This document shows positions 6,471-6,631 of a stretch of 6,631 bases of DNA, in pieces. The stretch covers positions 1 through 6,631 of the forward strand of contig JAAYHP010000573.1 of NCBI GenBank assembly GCA_012735355.1. The letters are read 5' to 3'. The DNA is from Lysinibacillus sp. Lineage in GTDB: Bacteria; Bacillota; Bacilli; Bacillales_A; Planococcaceae. The translations under genes were made by a program, and so were the position numbers. How positions within the stretch are numbered: position 1 is the stretch's first letter; each line of letters starts with the position of its first letter. The notes under the pieces were generated by a model. That model was given only the letters and a program-made list of their open reading frames with translations, searched no databases and was not told the DNA's origin.

Positions 6471-6499
6471 ATTTTACCATAGTTTTATAGTGTAATCAA
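6471..6499 (-). promoter_or_regulatory. Sigma-A-type promoter of queT
   Basis: A -35 of TTGATT (6499-6494) and a -10 of TAAAAT (6476-6471) are 17 nt apart. Predicted transcription start is near 6464, giving a leader of about 63 nt that just contains the riboswitch. Confidence 0.8.
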
Positions 6500-6631
6500 A
6501 TTTGAGAGGAAATGGAATTCGGATATTTATCGTAAAAATTAGTCCATATATTTAAAAGTTCACAATTTAGACATAAAAAATTCATTTTTCTAAAAAAGTA
6601 ATTTATTCTCGAAAATTCAATTAATTTAGCG
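6500..6631. other. AT-rich intergenic stretch with no recognisable feature
   Basis: This part of the window upstream of the queT promoter is very AT-rich, with short A and T runs. I see no ORF with a ribosome site, no GC-containing terminator stem and no convincing divergent promoter. Confidence 0.5.

Noticed and set aside
1..6631. Mobile elements, CRISPR array, tRNA or rRNA genes
   Set aside because: I saw no transposase, terminal inverted repeats, regular spacer-repeat pattern or cloverleaf. The window is fully explained by the trp and queT units apart from the leader extension and the AT-rich right end.

Overview
The window comes from a low-GC Gram-positive bacterium, most likely Bacillota of the Bacillales type. 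The signs are strong AGGAG-type ribosome sites, sigma-A-like promoters, a T-box leader and a preQ1-I riboswitch, with moderate to low GC throughout. The genus cannot be fixed from sequence alone. Every supported gene lies on the minus strand, so the biological reading order runs from right to left.

Right end (about 6631 to 5872): a roughly 130-base AT-rich stretch with nothing recognisable, a sigma-A-like promoter, a short preQ1-I riboswitch whose tail runs into the ribosome site, then queT (queuosine-precursor transporter component) closed by its own intrinsic terminator. This is a separate transcription unit.

Middle (about 5831 to 5361): a near-consensus promoter starts a leader of about 430 nt. 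It has an unusual ~100-nt 5' extension followed by a complete T-box riboswitch: K-turn, AGTA element, likely UGG (Trp) specifier, stem III, T-box sequence, and mutually exclusive antiterminator and terminator. Uncharged tRNA-Trp should permit readthrough into the operon.

Left (5361 to 1): trpD, trpC, trpF, trpB, trpA and a second trpB-like gene that runs off the window. Cistrons overlap by 1 or 4 bases or are closely spaced. Together they cover anthranilate to tryptophan. trpE and trpG are absent from the start of the operon, so anthranilate must be made by genes elsewhere or taken from another source.

The standout is trpB. The first, canonical copy has an in-frame TGA after codon 364. The remaining 31 codons, including the conserved LSGRGDKD motif that contacts PLP, continue in the same frame and end in the normal ATGA overlap with trpA. 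Directly after trpA sits a second, clearly divergent TrpB that is intact as far as it can be seen and keeps the catalytic Lys and Glu. It differs at several near-invariant or TrpA-facing positions. The arrangement suggests either replacement of a decaying trpB by a divergent paralogue, a split or restarted TrpB, or a sequencing error in copy 1.
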